A stretch of 64,000 nt of DNA. Source: Platycnemis pennipes (taxonomy: Eukaryota; Arthropoda; Insecta; Odonata; Platycnemididae). This document shows positions 61,626 through 64,000 of the stretch, one piece after another. The translations under genes were made by a program, and so were the position numbers. The DNA is taken from assembly GCA_933228895.1 (NCBI GenBank), contig OW121848.1, positions 95,933,470 through 95,997,469 of the forward strand, read 5' to 3'. Position 1 is the stretch's first letter. Every line of letters begins with the position of its first letter. Under the pieces are notes generated by a model. It did no database searches. It had not been told where the DNA came from and was given only the letters and a program-made list of their open reading frames with translations.

Positions 61626-62689
61626 GTGCAGAGCCCTATCTGCCATGTTGTTTTGTTGTGGCATTGCGGGTAGAAAGTTGATGTTGATGAAATTCATAAT
61701 TTAATGACGAAATGGCAAAACTATGGAGCATATAAAACACCTGGCAGCCCTCTATGAACTACAATCGGGTCGTTTACCATATTTTTTTAATGCCGAATCT
61801 GATAGAGTATGTAAAATAAAAAGACCCGCATTTTTCCGTTTTTTGATCCGACAATTATTTCCCGAGTTGTAAGCGGCGAAAAACTGATGTTTTTAACCCT
61901 TTCGGAAAAGCGGGCGTGGTGCAACCTCTGACGTATATCGACTTCGTCGAATCAGAACCGCGCCCGCGAAGCTACTTTGCCTTATCGCAATGGGGGGGAC
62001 ACAGCTGACTCGGCCAATGGGAATGATTGCGACAGCATCTGTGCGAGCAGACCTTCCGAGAATCACCCTCCACTCCCTTCCTCTCCCCTGAAAGCAGTCA
62101 AGGACGGGAGGAAAATGACGTCAATGTTATCACAGCAGCATTTTCGGTGGGCGTCACCTTTTGTTTATTTTAATTTTTGATTTACGAGTGAATGGTTTTA
62201 GTTAGAAGATTAATTTTTTCACTAAAATTCTTTTTTCGTTTCCATCTAACGATTTCGTGTACAAAATTGCGATTTCGGTTCCGAGTAAACGCCCCCATTT
62301 GAGCGATTAAATTGATGAATAGTTTTTATCGTTTAAAAAACTAATTAAGGCCATTTTTTGTAGGGCCACATCATAATGGTTACAACACTTCGTTATATGT
62401 TAAAGTGGGGACGTATTGCATAGGGTATAATTCATCTTAATACAGGTATGATAGAAAAACCAGAAATAATCTTAAATGATCTAACACTATGCAATGAAGT
62501 ACGAACACCTCCATTAGACACTAAAATTTGAGCTTAGGAAGCAGATTAATTTAAATGAGGAATCAAATCAAAATTTTCGCAAGCGCGTAACGTCAGTAGC
62601 AGCGGGAAAGCAGAGAAAAAATTGCATTCTCTTCGCTGTAGTTGAATGAAACTGCACGATGTTGCAGAGGTGACACAACCAACGCAGAC
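61626..62689. other. Non-coding DNA
   Basis: No gene recognised. At 61905-61970 a GCGGGCG/CGCCCGC imperfect palindrome encloses a small TCGAC-TTC-GTCGA hairpin. The 67-aa frame at 61977 is unfamiliar. Confidence 0.4.
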
Positions 62690-63450
62690 TTCATGTAAGC
62701 AAGCCGTCGGCCATCGTCGCCTTAAAGCACCCGCCGCTTCAGCCGCCCTTCCCCTCGGGCTAAGGTCGCAAGGCCCCCCCGCGTCCCAACCCCCCTCCTC
62801 CTCATCCGCCCACCACTCCGTCGACTCGGTCCTTAGCGCCCCAGGTCAGGGCTGCCTCATTTTACGGAAAAGTCCCCATCCAGTTTCTCTTTTTTTTACG
62901 AAGGATTTCCCCCTTCCTCTGCGACCCCCGCCATTTAAAGAAATTGGGTGGGGGAGAAGGGAAAGAATTGGAGAGTGAAAAAGCGGTCTAAAGAGTCTTC
63001 TTCCAGAGCCTAGTTAAGGGTACCAAATGAAGCCACGTCCTCCTCCATCCCCTAGCTTTTAACCTACTTCGCTTCTCGACTATTCCCTACTTTTCTATTC
63101 CTCGCCGCCTCGCATCTGGTTGTTATAGGGCGTTTATACATACAAGGGGTCTACCGTCGACTCCAGGCCCATATTTCCAGAAAAAGATCGTCGCACTCTC
63201 CTGCCCACTTCACCCCCACACTCCATCACCTCCGCTCAGTCCTTTTCTCTCTTCCGCCGCAGGACCGACGGCGCCGTCGCCAGCACAGGTGCGGCATTTG
63301 CGCGAGACAGGGCGGAAGTTTAATTTGCTCACGTAGCGCCAGGTCAGGTCTCCGAGGAGACTATTCCCCGAGACAGGGCCCCGCATATTTTAAGCGCATT
63401 TCCATATTTGTTTCGCTGAGACTCCCGACACATTATTCGAGACCCTTGGG
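62690..63450. promoter_or_regulatory. GC-rich block upstream of the edge ORF, possible promoter
   Basis: This is a GC- and CpG-rich region with C-runs (62775, 62790), in contrast to AT-rich DNA before 62.6 kb. It lies just upstream of the unrecognised reading frame that starts at 63538. The arrangement (GC island, then open frame) would fit a promoter and first exon. No TATA or initiator can be defended. The 110-aa frame at 62646-62978 is Pro/Ser/Ala-rich and probably compositional. Confidence 0.3.
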
Positions 63451-63537
63451 GAACATCTGAGAGGTGTTTAAAAAATGCTACAGTCGTGCAGATATAATAG
63501 TTTTACGCACTTGAAATAAAAAATAAATTACATTGCC

Positions 63538-64000
63538 ATGAAAAACGCCCACTTCTCCCACCTCCAACAAAAATATATTGATGTTATGCACGCCTATTTT
63601 AGTTTCCCGGAGAGGGAGACCACCCTGGGATTTTCATTCGCTTGGTTGAGAATCGAGAGGCGTTCATGCGTGCATTCTGCATTCCGCAAACCTTGTATTT
63701 ACATACTCGGTTATTTGATGAGACGCGCTATGAAGATTGCATCGCTTGAAGCGAAGGACTGCATGGAGGACTTGCATGAATGTAAGTCCGCAAAACAACC
63801 TCTGTTCTTTTTCCATGATTTGCCGCTCCTTTTAAACTGCAACTTTTCCTGCCTCGTGTCAAAGAGCTTTATAATTGTCGGGCAGCCTGCGTATTCGGCC
63901 GAGATTCCATGTACATTAAAAATAAAATATCAAACAACCAATAGCAATGACTATATCTTTCAAAACATTATTAAAAAATCCCACAAAAGATTCCATCATT
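63538..64000 (+). CDS. Unrecognised ORF open at the right edge, at least 154 codons
   Basis: From ATG 63538 (an in-frame TAA lies at 63517-63519) the frame has no stop to the end of the window. The start reads MKNAHFSHLQQKYIDVM. The product is not low-complexity: it has about nine cysteines spread over residues 44-130, mixed charge, and a hydrophobic stretch around residues 88-114 (PLFFFHDLPLLL, then SFIIVG). A GTAAGT at 63782-63787 would be a good splice donor, so an exon might end inside the frame. I do not recognise any domain. In DNA of this composition an open run this long is unusual but not impossible by chance, so I treat it as a candidate only. Confidence 0.25.
   Translation, partial: MKNAHFSHLQQKYIDVMHAYFSFPERETTLGFSFAWLRIERRSCVHSAFRKPCIYILGYLMRRAMKIASLEAKDCMEDLHECKSAKQPLFFFHDLPLLLNCNFSCLVSKSFIIVGQPAYSAEIPCTLKIKYQTTNSNDYIFQNIIKKSHKRFHH

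Overview
The window looks like intergenic or intronic DNA from a large, AT-rich metazoan genome, most likely an arthropod and probably an insect. The evidence is indirect. There are no operons, ribosome-binding sites or dense coding. Most of the recognisable sequence is eukaryotic mobile DNA: tRNA-headed SINEs with internal RNA polymerase III A/B boxes, 3' fragments of a non-LTR retrotransposon, a mariner-type MITE flanked by TA, and a transposon with very long inverted repeats. I cannot name the species, and I found no host protein-coding gene that I can recognise.

Layout. 1-8.6 kb is AT-rich with a degraded SINE at 3.38-3.69 kb and a core-like remnant at 6.70-6.87 kb. 8.67-9.09 kb holds a mariner-like MITE with a second repeat nested inside, and a B-family SINE follows at 9.53-9.78 kb. 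GC-rich or pyrimidine-rich blocks lie at 10.3-11.1 and 17.27-17.85 kb. A perfect 79-bp tandem duplication sits at 15.7-15.9 kb. A 155-bp segment at 19.12 kb recurs inside a small repeat at 19.46 kb. Two fragments of one LINE lie at 23.6-24.06 and 24.4-24.6 kb, the first interrupted by a small repeat. An A-family SINE is at 26.9-27.2 kb, and a C-family SINE is at 33.05-33.24 kb.

The most striking structure is at 34.89-37.22 kb. It is a roughly 2.3-kb element with terminal inverted repeats of about 790 bp and an internal 108-codon ORF. That ORF resembles the N-terminal DNA-binding part of a Tc1/mariner/IS630-like transposase. A nested smaller palindrome sits next to the ORF. A perfect 19-bp-arm hairpin (37.83 kb) and a pair of overlapping, mutually exclusive perfect hairpins (52.0 kb) are further unexplained secondary-structure signals. 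A diverged tandem duplication is at 39.87-40.16 kb.

From 41.2 kb to 42.5 kb and at 50.0-50.7 kb there are CpG-containing GC-rich islands. At 59.4-60.97 kb a full-length A-family SINE (with a perfect 13-bp target-site duplication), a C-family SINE and a frameshifted LINE 3' end follow one another. The right end (62.7-63.45 kb) has another GC-rich island. Just downstream of it an unrecognised reading frame of at least 154 codons runs off the window edge, and this is the best candidate for a host exon. The elements do not form a pathway. They record repeated insertion, nesting and local duplication.
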